Of a stretch of 64,000 nucleotides of DNA, positions 13,130 to 21,858 are shown piece by piece. The stretch's first letter is position 1. Every line of letters starts with the position of its first letter. Below the pieces are notes generated by a model. That model saw only the letters and a program-made list of their open reading frames with translations. It was not told the origin of the DNA and ran no database searches. Both the position numbers and the translations under genes were made by a program. The DNA is from Lautropia sp. (GTDB taxonomy: Bacteria > Pseudomonadota > Gammaproteobacteria > Burkholderiales > Burkholderiaceae_E), in assembly GCA_030530775.1 (NCBI GenBank), contig JAUMUG010000004.1, forward strand, positions 188,990 to 252,989, given 5' to 3'.

Positions 13130-13161
13130 TCACGGCCAAAGGTACTCACGGCCAAAGGTAC
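13130..13161 (+). repeat. Perfect 16-base tandem duplication
   Basis: TCACGGCCAAAGGTAC occurs twice head to tail (13130-13145 and 13146-13161). It is not coding on either strand in any supported frame. It may be a recent slippage product or a repeated protein-binding site. Confidence 0.85.
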
Positions 13162-13467
13162 CTGCTGGCAAGGTTTCGAGTTTCCTCCGATCTGAGTAGG
13201 TGACTCAGCCGCGGCTGTGCGATACGGATCGTCGATCATTGCCGTGGGCGGGTGCTGTCGTGGACACGCGTTTTCAGCCGTCGTCCGCGCACGAACTGAG
13301 AAATCGGTGCCCAATCTGTGTTGTGGCAATGCCGCATGGGTTTCCATTTTTATGCAACGGGTGCATCGCCGCTGATCCGCAGGCAATGTCCATGTATCCA
13401 GGGTGTGTGAACCGGGGCAGCCGCTCGGCCGATCATGAGGTCTGCCGATCGAAACGAGGTTTGCTCG

Positions 13468-14217
13468 ATGTCGAGATACACCATTACTCAAGCTGCTGCC
13501 GAGCGTATGCTCCGCGACCTGGATATCGCAGTTTTCAAAACGATGAGCCGTGTGGTCGTCGACGCGCGAGATCATCTCTGGTTGCTGGAAAACATCGCTA
13601 CCGCGGATATCGTCAACGATACGGATTTCCAGCGTCGTCTGTGCCGTCACGTCGGCATGCGCGGCAAGCTGCGCATGCGTCGTGACGAGCTCTTCCTGAT
13701 TCTGGACGGGATTCGCCGTGTTCCGGCGCGCAACTACCCGGATGTGCTGATGCAGATCAGCGAACTGACTGGTCAGGTCGAGAAGTCGGTGGCCTCCGAA
13801 GTGCTGGCGCTGCTCGAACCGGATCAGCCGACGATCGATCGCGAAGTGCGCGAGCTGATGCCGCGCTATGGTTTCTATCCGCTGCCAGAGTCGCCGGTGT
13901 TCGACGAATGTGTGGCCTATCACCAATCGTTGCGCCAAGCGATGATGCAGGTGGTGGCGATGCCGAGCTTCCGCACACTGGCTGCCAAGATGGATCAGGC
14001 GCTGGGCGAGGGGGCCGATCGGTTGTCGCCACTGCGCAAGCTGAATCTGTTGCTGTCGGGCTCCTATCGTACTGTGGCGCTGTTGCCGAATCTGGAGGCC
14101 GTGCGCCGCGCCATCCCCCGCAGCCAGTCGGTCGTTGCCGAGCCGGTGCCCAATGCCGCCAGCAATCCTTCGATCATCAATACCCGTCCGGGTGTACGTC
14201 TGCATCTGTGCCGTTGA
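13468..14217 (+). CDS. Uncharacterised helical protein, 249 residues
   Basis: I do not recognise this family. It opens MSRYTITQAAAERMLRDLDI. It has no signal peptide and no membrane segment, and is rich in Arg and Leu with predicted amphipathic helices. It contains RMRRDELFLILDGI, a DREVRELMPRYGFYPLPESP segment and a C-terminal RTVALLPNLEAVRRAIPRSQ. It ends NTRPGVRLHLCR. GAGG eight bases upstream supports ATG 13468. Codon use matches neighbouring core genes, so it is probably a real, resident gene. It is monocistronic as far as can be seen and convergent with argF. Confidence 0.75.
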   Translation: MSRYTITQAAAERMLRDLDIAVFKTMSRVVVDARDHLWLLENIATADIVNDTDFQRRLCRHVGMRGKLRMRRDELFLILDGIRRVPARNYPDVLMQISELTGQVEKSVASEVLALLEPDQPTIDREVRELMPRYGFYPLPESPVFDECVAYHQSLRQAMMQVVAMPSFRTLAAKMDQALGEGADRLSPLRKLNLLLSGSYRTVALLPNLEAVRRAIPRSQSVVAEPVPNAASNPSIINTRPGVRLHLCR

Positions 14218-14346
14218 GTGCTCGCGCGTCCGGGATGGGCCCCGGTCGTCAAGGATACTCGGATCCGTCCACTGGGGGCACTGGGTTGGGAAGCGCGGGG
14301 GTGACCGAGGCTCGACGGGTTTTCATCGACAGCTTCTGGCCCGGAG

Positions 14347-14378
14347 GGTTCTGCCGATGGGGTGGACGGCAGAGAACC
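14347..14378. terminator. Hairpin between convergent genes (unknown gene / argF)
   Basis: GGTTCTGCCG (14347-14356) pairs with CGGCAG-AG-AACC (14367-14378), with a two-base bulge and a 10-base loop. A smaller 6-bp hairpin, TCGGCC-AAGG-GGCCGA (14434-14449), lies just downstream of the argF stop. Neither has a U-tract. Confidence 0.45.
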
Positions 14379-14457
14379 GGGGCGTCGAGGGCGTGCTTTC
14401 CGGTCGGGGCGATATCGGCAGCGAAGTTCGGGGTCGGCCAAGGGGCCGAGGCATGCT

Positions 14458-15381
14458 TCAGGTCGGCAATTCGCCGATCACCAGGTACTCCAGCAGCGCT
14501 TTCTGGGCGTGTAGGCGGTTTTCTGCTTCGTCCCAGACCACCGATTGCGGGCCATCGATGACATCGGCCGTCACCTCTTCGCCACGATGGGCCGGCAGGC
14601 AATGCATGAACACGGCGTCCGGATGAGCGCCAGCCATCATCTGTGCATCCACGCAAAAATCGGCAAAGGCTTTCATCCGGGCTTCGTTCTCGGCCTCGTA
14701 GCCCATGCTGGTCCAGACATCGGTCGTGACCAGATCGGCACCTTTGCAGGCCTCGTTCGGATCTTCGAAATAGCGCAGATGCCTCTGCTCGGCCTCGGAG
14801 ATCAGGCTGGTATCGAGTTCATAGCCCGGCGGGGCCGAAACGTGGACCTGGAAGTCGAGCAGTCGGGCTGCCTGCACCCAGGTGTAGCTCATGTTGTTGG
14901 CATCCCCCACCCAGGCCACCGTTTTGCCCTGAATCGGGCCTCGGTGTTCGTTGTAAGTGAAGATGTCTGCCAGCACTTGGCAGGGATGGTATTCGTTGGT
15001 CAGCCCGTTGATGACCGGAACGCGTGAGGCGGCAGCGAAGCGTTCGACGATGTCCTGTTCGAAAGTGCGCATCATGATGATGTCGCACATCCGGGAAATG
15101 ACCTTGGCGGCATCGTCGACCGGCTCACCCCGGCCCAGCTGCGAGTCACGGGTGTTCAGGTAGATGGCGGTACCGCCCAGTTGGTGCATGCCGGCCTCGA
15201 AGGACAGGCGGGTGCGGGTCGAGGCCTTCTCGAAGATCATCACCAGTGTACGGTCCTGGAGCGGGTGGTAGGTCTGATAGGTCTTGAAGCGCCGCTTGAT
15301 GTCGCGACTGCGCTTGAGCAGGTAGAGGATTTCCTCGCGTGAGAAATCGTCGAACTTCAGAAAATGCTTGATCGTGCTCAT
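14458..15381 (-). CDS. argF: Ornithine carbamoyltransferase
   Basis: Converts ornithine and carbamoyl phosphate to citrulline in arginine synthesis. The 307 residues carry the carbamoyl-phosphate motif STRTR (54-58), the HPCQ loop, the ornithine-loop region DVWTSMG and the catalytic MHCLPAHRGEEV. ATG 15381 (MSTIKHFLKF) matches usual family starts. argD lies 417 bases upstream on the same strand. The intervening DNA carries a spaced direct repeat that may regulate argF separately. Confidence 0.97.
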   Translation of the reverse strand: MSTIKHFLKFDDFSREEILYLLKRSRDIKRRFKTYQTYHPLQDRTLVMIFEKASTRTRLSFEAGMHQLGGTAIYLNTRDSQLGRGEPVDDAAKVISRMCDIIMMRTFEQDIVERFAAASRVPVINGLTNEYHPCQVLADIFTYNEHRGPIQGKTVAWVGDANNMSYTWVQAARLLDFQVHVSAPPGYELDTSLISEAEQRHLRYFEDPNEACKGADLVTTDVWTSMGYEAENEARMKAFADFCVDAQMMAGAHPDAVFMHCLPAHRGEEVTADVIDGPQSVVWDEAENRLHAQKALLEYLVIGELPT

Positions 15382-15798
15382 AGGGTCTTCATGGGTGAAT
15401 ACGGAAAAACCGGGCGGTGCTGGATCACTGTTGCGGGATGGCTCTTCGATTGCGAACTTTTGTGTCGAGCCCGGTCGGTGGAACGGGTGCCGGTGGTATC
15501 GATGGCGAACTTTTGCGTCGAGCGGCCATCGATGAGCCGGACGGCAGGACATCCCGCCCGGCCGGAGGTCCCGCACGGCTGATTGTCCCGGCAGACGGTG
15601 CTTTTCCCCTCGACACTCAGCCCGATTGGACGGTGGCTCCGTTTTCAACCGGCCGTTCCGGTGGGAGCCCATGCCGACGGAGCGACGCTTCCGGTCGGTC
15701 AGCCGATCCGGCACGCCGGCATATCGGCCGGGCGGTCCTGCCCGGTCGGCTGCGCCGGTGTTCGGGAAACGAGCCTTCGAAACGGATCGGACACGGAA
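15382..15798. other. Region between argD and argF
   Basis: 417 bases between two co-directional arginine genes, with no gene I can support. This is longer than expected inside an operon. It contains a pair of 25-base direct repeats (15446-15523). It may hold an argF promoter; I could not assign clear hexamers. Confidence 0.55.
15446..15523. repeat. Pair of 25-base direct repeats, 53-bp period
   Basis: Copies at 15446-15470 and 15499-15523 differ at 2 of 25 positions; the core GCGAACTTTTGTGTCGAGC becomes GCGAACTTTTGCGTCGAGC. The 53-bp period is about five helical turns, so both copies would face the same side of the DNA. They lie 65-142 bases upstream of the argF ATG. They do not resemble the palindromic ARG box. 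Confidence 0.85.
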
Positions 15799-16980
15799 TC
15801 AGCGGGCCAGAAAGGCCTTGATCAGCGGCAACAGCCGATCAGTCAGCTCGGCGCCATCGGCTTCGCTGAAGATCAACGGCGGCAGCAGACGGATCACGCT
15901 GTCGGCGGTCACGTTCAGCACCAGGCCCGCGTCCAGTGCCTGGCCGACCAGTTCGCCGCAGGGACGATCCAGCACCACGCCCATCATCAGGCCCATGCCA
16001 CGCATCTCGACAAAACCCGGTGTGTCGGCCAGCTCGCGCTCGAAGGTCTCGCGCAGTTTCCTGCCCAGGCGGCCGGCATGTTCCACCAGGCCATCGGCCT
16101 CCATCACGTCGATGGTGGTTTGTGCCGCGCGCATCGCCAGCGGATTGCCGCCGAAGGTGGTGCCGTGGTTGCCGGGCCCGAAGAGTCCGGCTGCTGCGCC
16201 GTGTGCCACCACCGCGCCGACCGGTACACCGGAACCCAGCCCTTTGGCCAGCGGCATCACGTCCGGCACGATGCCGGCCCACTGGTGGGCAAACCATTTG
16301 CCGGTGCGTCCCATGCCGCACTGCACTTCGTCGATCATCAACAGCCAGCCACGCGCATCGCAGAGTCTGCGCAGACCCTGCAGAAACTCGATGCTGGCCG
16401 AAGTGATACCGCCTTCGCCCTGGATGGCTTCGAGGAAGACCGCGCTGATGTCGGGGTCTCGTTCGGCCAGCGCTTCGAGGGCCGGCAGATCGTTGAGTGG
16501 CAGGCGAGGAAAGCCCGGTACCAGTGGTTCAAAACCTTTTTGCACTTTCGCGTTGCCGGTAGCCGATAATGTGGCAATGGAGCGACCGTGAAAGGCCTTG
16601 TCGAAGACAACGACATGCGGTTCGGCGATGCCTTTGGCGTGGCCGTGCAGCCGGGCCAATTTCAGGGCGGCTTCATTGGCTTCCAGGCCGGAGTTGCAGA
16701 AAAACACATTGCTCATGCCCGAGAGGCGGATCAGCCGGTTGGCGACTTCTTCCTGCAGTGGCACCTGAAACAGGTTGGAGCAATGGATGATTTTGCCGAT
16801 CTGGTCGGTCAGGGCGGCAATCAGGGCGGGATGGGCATGACCGAGCGTATTGACGGCTATACCGCTCAGACAGTCCAGATATCGTCGTCCGTCGCCATCG
16901 ATCAGAATGGAACCTTCTCCCCGTTCAAAGGCGACGGGTTGTCTGAGGTAGGTCGACATCAGAGGGGCTGGCTTGGTCAT
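15799..16980 (-). CDS. argD: Acetylornithine aminotransferase
   Basis: A PLP-dependent class III aminotransferase of arginine synthesis. 393 residues. The PLP lysine is Lys246 in PLAKGLGSG; MIDEVQCGMGRTGKWFA carries the Asp that pairs with the pyridine nitrogen, and NSGLEANEAALKLAR binds phosphate. ATG 16980 has ACGAGGTG at good spacing; the open frame upstream to 17106 overlaps the divergent gene and is not favoured. It is divergent from the DUF3579 gene with only 56 bases between starts, so the promoters must overlap. Confidence 0.95.
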   Translation of the reverse strand: MTKPAPLMSTYLRQPVAFERGEGSILIDGDGRRYLDCLSGIAVNTLGHAHPALIAALTDQIGKIIHCSNLFQVPLQEEVANRLIRLSGMSNVFFCNSGLEANEAALKLARLHGHAKGIAEPHVVVFDKAFHGRSIATLSATGNAKVQKGFEPLVPGFPRLPLNDLPALEALAERDPDISAVFLEAIQGEGGITSASIEFLQGLRRLCDARGWLLMIDEVQCGMGRTGKWFAHQWAGIVPDVMPLAKGLGSGVPVGAVVAHGAAAGLFGPGNHGTTFGGNPLAMRAAQTTIDVMEADGLVEHAGRLGRKLRETFERELADTPGFVEMRGMGLMMGVVLDRPCGELVGQALDAGLVLNVTADSVIRLLPPLIFSEADGAELTDRLLPLIKAFLAR

Positions 16981-17036
16981 GGCGTTCACCTCGTTGGGTT
17001 GACCGGGCCATTGTAGGGGATTGTGAACGATATTCC

Positions 17037-17462
17037 ATGCGGCAGGATCAATCGAATTCGCCGTCCTCATCGAAGGACGAGCCATTGAAGGAAAAACGGG
17101 TGCCACCGCACGAGCCGCCGGGGCTGGTCAAGGCTGTCGAGCCGGATCCCCTGGCGCATCTGCGTCACGCCCGGCGTTTCGTCATCATCGGTCAGACCGC
17201 CGATGGTCGGGCTTTCCGGCCCAGCGACTGGGCCGAACGGTTGGCCGGTGTCATGTCCTGCTATGGACCTCGAAAGCGGCCGGGGCAGCGAGCGTCGGCA
17301 CACGCACATCTGAGCTATTCACCCTATGTGCTGCCATCGACCCACGGTGGCTTCAAGTGTGTGATCGTGGATGCCAGGTTGCACGATGTGGAACCGTTGG
17401 CTCATCATTTCGTGTTGAACTTCGCGCTCGACAACCGGCTCAAGACCGAAGTCCTCGATTGA
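17037..17462 (+). CDS. DUF3579 protein
   Basis: A 141-residue protein with the DUF3579 core: FRPSDWAERLAGVMSCYGP, LSYSPYVLPSTHGGFKC and IVDARLHDVEPLAHHFVLNF. The function is unknown. From memory, this family lies next to argF in many Burkholderiales; here it abuts argD, which supports a link with arginine genes. The first 45 residues (Ser/Lys/Pro-rich) are not part of the domain and the true start could be further in. Confidence 0.8.
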   Translation: MRQDQSNSPSSSKDEPLKEKRVPPHEPPGLVKAVEPDPLAHLRHARRFVIIGQTADGRAFRPSDWAERLAGVMSCYGPRKRPGQRASAHAHLSYSPYVLPSTHGGFKCVIVDARLHDVEPLAHHFVLNFALDNRLKTEVLD

Positions 17463-17831
17463 AAGGCAGGGCAGGTACGGCTGCGTGGTTCGGCCGGTAT
17501 GGTCGACACTGCCAGCCGCGAGGGCCGCCCGCGGGCCATGCGCACAGCCGTTCGCATGGTCGCATGTCGGTGTACGAACGGTCGTCTGCATGCTCGTGCG
17601 TATGATCGGACCCATCTGCCCGTGGCGTTCTCCGGGCGCGCCATTTCCGGGGCCGGGTCACAAGGCGTCTGATTGGGGCAACGCTGCCGTTGCAGCGGAG
17701 AGCCAGCCGGATCCCGGTTGATCGAAAAGCTACAGTTTTGTCGTGGATTGAGCGGCTAAATACATGAATATATGATTGTTTTGCAAATTTCTTCTGGGCG
17801 TTCGGGGGCTTTTCTGATTAGATAGCGTCGT
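17463..17831. other. Intergenic region upstream of the two-receiver regulator
   Basis: 369 bases. A small 6-bp hairpin GCAACG-CTGC-CGTTGC at 17678-17693 could end the DUF3579 transcript. From 17720 the DNA becomes strikingly AT-rich for this genome and contains a plausible promoter at 17748-17776. Confidence 0.55.
17748..17776 (+). promoter_or_regulatory. Candidate sigma70 promoter for the regulator gene
   Basis: TTGAGC (17748-17753), a 17-base spacer, then TATGAT (17771-17776) in an AT-rich patch. The leader would be about 49 bases. Confidence 0.5.
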
Positions 17832-19136
17832 ATGTGGACGACGCAATTCAATCCAGTCGGGTCGAGCGGCCCGACGCCTGCGCAGATCGCACCGCCAGAG
17901 GTATCGAAGCGGGTGTTTCGCGTGGCTGCGTTCGGCCTCGGTCAGCGTTTCTTGCGCATGCTGGACATGATCCTGGAGCATGATCTGGCGCACGGCGGGG
18001 GGTATCAGTATCGGTTGGCCGATACTCGGACCCCTGGCGGATTCGATATCGCGTTGGTGAACCTCACCGTGCCAGGAGGTGTCGATCTGGCGCGCCGCCT
18101 GCGCAGCTTGCCGCGAGCTCTGCCGGTCATCGGCGTGGGTCGGCGTTCCAACCGTCTGCGAGGAGCCGACGATCTGCTGTTTTCCAGCTTTGGTCGCGAC
18201 ATCCTCGGCGTGCTGAACCGGGCGGCCGAGACGTTGACGGCACGTGCCCAGCAGCAGGCGTTGTCGCGTCGTACTCTGTCGCCCCTGTCCAGCCAGGTCC
18301 AGGTGCCGGAGTGGGCCGAGATGATCAGCCGCTGCCAGCTGCGGGTATTGGTGATCGATCCCAGCCCGTCCAGCCGCAGTCACGTGGCCGTTGGCCTGCG
18401 TCAGCTCGGCATCGATGCCGAAGGCGTCGGCTCCCTGGTGCAGGCCAGCGATGTGCTGTCGATGCGTAGCTATGATCTGATCATCGTCGATCCGGTACAG
18501 CCCGACGGCGATGGCCTGGAAATGCTGCGACGCTTCAAGCGGGCCACCGGATCGTCGGTGCCGGTCGTGGTCCTGAGCGATCGCTCCAATCTGTCGGAAC
18601 TGTTGCGCTCGGCATTGGCCGGCTGCAGTGGCTATCTGGTCAAACCGCTTTCTCTGCCGGCGCTACACGCGACGGCGCGGCGCATTCTGATGCGTCATCT
18701 CTATCGCCGTCAGCGCACCGCCATTGGTGCCATTCCGATGGCCAGCAACATGTCGGGCAAAGCCATGCTGCCGCGTCTGTCCTGGCGGATCGTCGTCGAA
18801 TCCGTGCGCGCCCGCTGTGTGGCTGGCTTGGCCGCCGTCTATGACAGATGCCTGTGCGCGCTCCGGACCGAATCGACCTCGAAGGGCAAGGGGTCTACGC
18901 CCCACAACCGCGGCGCCTTCGATGTGCCTGCCAGCCGGCGCGGCGAAGGCTGCGATGTGGATTCATTACAGCTCAGCCCGACAGCCGTGCCGGTCTGGCG
19001 TCCGGGCGGCACTCATGTGCTGCTCGATCTGAAGGCGGTCGGTACTTTGCCGGCCACCGATGTGGTGGCTCCGGTGGTGCGGGCCGTGGCCAGCGCACCG
19101 CGTCGCGAAGCCGTCCGCGAGCCGGAACTGGCTTGA
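17832..19136 (+). CDS. Response-regulator-like protein, two tandem receiver domains
   Basis: 434 residues. Residues 28-140 resemble a degenerate receiver in which the phospho-acceptor position (ALVNLTVPGG) appears to be Asn. Residues 170-287 form a better receiver: Asp176 begins the acid pocket (VLVIDPS, with Pro where a second acid is usual), Asp220 is the acceptor (LIIVDPVQPDGDG), Ser249 is the conserved Ser/Thr and Lys271 is in YLVKPLSL. Residues 290-434 contain no recognisable output domain; they are Arg/Ser-rich and look poorly ordered. No histidine kinase is adjacent. It probably acts by protein-protein contact, which is inference. Confidence 0.75.
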   Translation: MWTTQFNPVGSSGPTPAQIAPPEVSKRVFRVAAFGLGQRFLRMLDMILEHDLAHGGGYQYRLADTRTPGGFDIALVNLTVPGGVDLARRLRSLPRALPVIGVGRRSNRLRGADDLLFSSFGRDILGVLNRAAETLTARAQQQALSRRTLSPLSSQVQVPEWAEMISRCQLRVLVIDPSPSSRSHVAVGLRQLGIDAEGVGSLVQASDVLSMRSYDLIIVDPVQPDGDGLEMLRRFKRATGSSVPVVVLSDRSNLSELLRSALAGCSGYLVKPLSLPALHATARRILMRHLYRRQRTAIGAIPMASNMSGKAMLPRLSWRIVVESVRARCVAGLAAVYDRCLCALRTESTSKGKGSTPHNRGAFDVPASRRGEGCDVDSLQLSPTAVPVWRPGGTHVLLDLKAVGTLPATDVVAPVVRAVASAPRREAVREPELA

Positions 19137-19289
19137 GCGTGTGTGACACCCGCGAGGGCGCGGACGAGATACTCGCGTGCCGATTGGCGGGGAATGCGCA
19201 TGAAGCTGCCTGACGAGCATACGAAAAAGCCCATGCCGCCATCGTGAACAGAGGCACGGGGCATTCGTCGTGGCGGCTATATCCGGCGG

Positions 19290-19310
19290 CGCCCGGCCGC
19301 GGGCCGGGCG
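19290..19310. terminator. 9-bp GC hairpin downstream of efp
   Basis: CGCCCGGCC (19290-19298) pairs perfectly with GGCCGGGCG (19302-19310), loop GCG. It lies between convergent genes, 22 bases after the efp stop on the minus strand, with no U-tract. Confidence 0.55.
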
Positions 19311-19332
19311 TGCAGCGAAAGTACAGAGACGA

Positions 19333-19896
19333 TCAGGCTTTGACGCGGCTGCGGTATTCACCGGTGCGGGTATCGATTTCGATCTTGTCGCCAGTGTCGA
19401 CGAAGGCCGGGACCTGGACTTCGAAGCCGGTGGGCTTGATACGGGCCGGTTTCAGTACCTTACCCGAGGTGTCGCCACGGACGGCCGGTTCGGTGTACTC
19501 GACTTCGCGAACCAGCGAAGTCGGCAGCTCGACCGAGATGGCACGGCCGTTGTACATCACTACTTCGCAGGGCATGCCTTCTTCGAGGTAGTTGAGCGCA
19601 TCGCCCATGTTCTCGCCATCGACTTCGTACTGGTTGTACTCGGCGTCCATGAAGACGTAGGAAGGCTCCGAGAAGTACGAATAGGTGACTTCGGTGCGTT
19701 CCAGCACCTGCACTTCGAATTTTTCGTCGGCGCGATAGACACTTTCGCTGCCAGAACCCGTCAGCAGGTTCTTCATCTTGAGTTTGACGACAGCGGCGTT
19801 GCGGCCGGACTTGTTGTATTCGGCTTTGATCACCACCATGGCGTCGTTGCCGACCATGATCACGTTGCCAACACGCAGTTCCTGAGCGGTCTTCAT
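19333..19896 (-). CDS. efp: Elongation factor P, EarP-modified type
   Basis: EF-P promotes peptide-bond formation at polyproline stretches. 187 residues with KOW-like, OB and C-terminal OB domains; ends [16 protein letters not shown]. The modification-loop residue is Arg32 ([10 protein letters not shown]). Arg rather than Lys marks the rhamnosylated EF-P class, in full agreement with the earP gene upstream. ATG 19896 gives the standard N-terminus [11 protein letters not shown]. Confidence 0.98.
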   Translation of the reverse strand: MKTAQELRVGNVIMVGNDAMVVIKAEYNKSGRNAAVVKLKMKNLLTGSGSESVYRADEKFEVQVLERTEVTYSYFSEPSYVFMDAEYNQYEVDGENMGDALNYLEEGMPCEVVMYNGRAISVELPTSLVREVEYTEPAVRGDTSGKVLKPARIKPTGFEVQVPAFVDTGDKIEIDTRTGEYRSRVKA

Positions 19897-20128
19897 CGGT
19901 TCGCTTATCCGGGTTTCTTGCTGAAACATGCGATTGTAGCCGCTCGGCCCTGTGTTTGCAGAAGATTCGCGCAACAGCATGTGTCGGGTGTGCAGGTGCT
20001 GCCGACCTCCGACTGGACTGTTGCATCAGCCGGGGCAGAAAGGGCGGGACGTTCTGCAGGACGCTTGCGGATGGCGGTGGAAAGCGGCACCGTGATCACG
20101 CAGGTCTTTCATGGTGCTCTCATCCTGG

Positions 20129-21814
20129 TCATGCGCGGGTATCCTGCGCCTGCCAAGGTCGGTTGGAGCACGGTGAGTCGGCGGAACGTGGACTCGAGGG
20201 CATTTCGCAGGAGCGTGTGTGTCGCATGACGAATGCCGTCAGGCGGCTTGCCAGATCGGCACTGCCGGCCGACATCGCTACGCTGAGTCGTCGGCAGGTG
20301 GCGGTGGCACGTTGCGGATCCGACAGCCAGAGAAGGATGTCTTCGACCGGATGACCCGGTACCCGATTCCAGGCGCGCATCGCCCGCTGCCAGTGTCGCA
20401 GGTCGGCGGTATCGGTGTCGTGCTGGATATTTGCGCGGGTGCACGCATGGGCAGGGTCTACCAACGACTGGGCAGGGGCTTGCACGCCGGTGTCGGCACA
20501 GGGGGGAGGCGGAGTGGAGAACGCAGCCGGGGATTGCCGCGAAGAGATGGGCGGCGGCCTATGTGGAGCTGGTTCTTCGACAGCGGGTTTCACGGCCAGG
20601 TCTGTGGCGCTCGAGTCCGTCGATGAAGACATCATCGCCTGTGCCGCCGCTCGTAGGAATGCATCGAGCTTGATCAGGTGAGCATCCTCGTCCTGCGGAT
20701 AGGCCTGCCACAGCCAGGGCCGGCCGGCCCACAGCGCGCGAATCCACGAGTCTTCGCCACGTACCAAGTTCAGGTCACAGCTCCAGAGCAGTGGATCGAA
20801 CTCGGGTTGCGGCAAAAAGGGCAGGCGCGACAGTTTGATGCGGCCACCGCTGGCGGCCTCGAGTTCGCCGGCCGCCGGCAAGTGCGGTTGGGTGTCGGCC
20901 CCCGGTGCCAGCAGATGCAGGCGGCGTCCACCGGTCAGGGCCGGGTTGGCCAGCCAGGCATCGAGCAGCGCCCGCAGCGGCGCCTGTCGGTAGCAGAGCA
21001 GACCGACCAGCCGTTCGTCCGGTTGCGGCCGGATGCCGAGCGAGGCGAGCCACTGCCATCTCGCGGCTGGATCGGCGAGGAAGGCATCACGCCACGCCGG
21101 CAGTGAGCGCTCCCGCAGCAGCCCGCCGGTGGCAGGGCCGAAGCCGGGATGAAAGAAATATTCGCGCAAGCCATCCGGATGCAGGCTGGCCAGGCCGTGG
21201 CAGCCTTCCACCCAGCTTTCCGCGCTCAGGTAATCGAGCTGGATCAGCAGTGGAGGGGGCGCGGGAGACCGGGGCAGGGGCGTTTCCGTTCTCGGATCGC
21301 AAGACGGGAGGGGCGTCCCCGCGTCCGGGGGCGGGCGGAAGGACGCCTTTGCATGGGGGGACGGATAAGCCGCTGTTTCCCTGTCGGGGCGCGTGTCGAC
21401 TGGTGCGTTCGAGCCCGGATTTGCCGGCCTTTGGTGGCGTTCGATCGTTTGGCGGCATTCCTGCAAGTGCAACAGATGCCGACGGGCCGCCTCCGGCAGG
21501 CGCACCTGAAAACCCAGGATCACCACATCTGCCTGCCGGCCGATCGGTGCGTCGGCATGCAGCCGGTGGATACGGATACACGCGAGGGGATCGACTCGTC
21601 GATGTGGTCCGGCAGATGGCTTCTGGCCGCGTGTGTGTGGCGCCAGCTTGTGGAGCGCTTCGATGTCGTCGATGAAAAAATCGATCCGGCAGCCGTATTC
21701 ATCGGCCAGTTGCCGGGCCAGTCGCCACAGCACGCCGACATCGCCAAAGTTGTCGATGACCTGACAGACCAGGTGCCAGCGGCGGGGCAACGCGTTGGGT
21801 GAGGGGGGCTGCAT
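20129..21814 (-). CDS. earP: EF-P arginine rhamnosyltransferase, enlarged
   Basis: EarP transfers rhamnose from dTDP-rhamnose to EF-P Arg32. Conserved elements are visible: VIDNFGDVGV with catalytic Asp21 and Asp25 (Asp13 and Asp17 in Pseudomonas putida) and RGEDSWIRALWAGRPWLW with Glu354. Known EarPs are about 380 residues; this one is 561. The excess is two Pro/Ser/Ala-rich insertions, about 122-186 and 395-468, and a C-terminal tail after 530. The frame is intact through all of them and flanking family blocks stay in register, so this is not a frameshift. ATG 21814 fits the family start (RRWHLVCQV). It lies between a PIN-domain gene and efp on the same strand. Confidence 0.92.
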   Translation of the reverse strand: MQPPSPNALPRRWHLVCQVIDNFGDVGVLWRLARQLADEYGCRIDFFIDDIEALHKLAPHTRGQKPSAGPHRRVDPLACIRIHRLHADAPIGRQADVVILGFQVRLPEAARRHLLHLQECRQTIERHQRPANPGSNAPVDTRPDRETAAYPSPHAKASFRPPPDAGTPLPSCDPRTETPLPRSPAPPPLLIQLDYLSAESWVEGCHGLASLHPDGLREYFFHPGFGPATGGLLRERSLPAWRDAFLADPAARWQWLASLGIRPQPDERLVGLLCYRQAPLRALLDAWLANPALTGGRRLHLLAPGADTQPHLPAAGELEAASGGRIKLSRLPFLPQPEFDPLLWSCDLNLVRGEDSWIRALWAGRPWLWQAYPQDEDAHLIKLDAFLRAAAQAMMSSSTDSSATDLAVKPAVEEPAPHRPPPISSRQSPAAFSTPPPPCADTGVQAPAQSLVDPAHACTRANIQHDTDTADLRHWQRAMRAWNRVPGHPVEDILLWLSDPQRATATCRRLSVAMSAGSADLASRLTAFVMRHTRSCEMPSSPRSADSPCSNRPWQAQDTRA

Positions 21815-21858
21815 GGTTGGATGACACGGCGTGGATCGTGCTGTGGTTGGACGTTGTG

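Larger units (their letters stand above)
12984..13467. other. Intergenic region after clpA
   Basis: 484 bases without a supported gene. Two hairpins (13023-13053 and 13079-13110) follow the clpA stop, and a perfect tandem 16-base repeat is at 13130-13161. The rest appears to be the leader of the next gene, with GAGG at 13456-13459 as its ribosome-binding site. Confidence 0.55.

Noticed and set aside
13093-14205. Minus-strand frame covering the unknown gene
   Set aside because: The plus-strand gene has a ribosome-binding site and ordinary amino-acid composition; the minus frame is His/Gln/Arg-rich.
20129-21814. EarP as a frameshifted or fused pseudogene
   Set aside because: Conserved blocks before, between and after the insertions all lie in one open frame.
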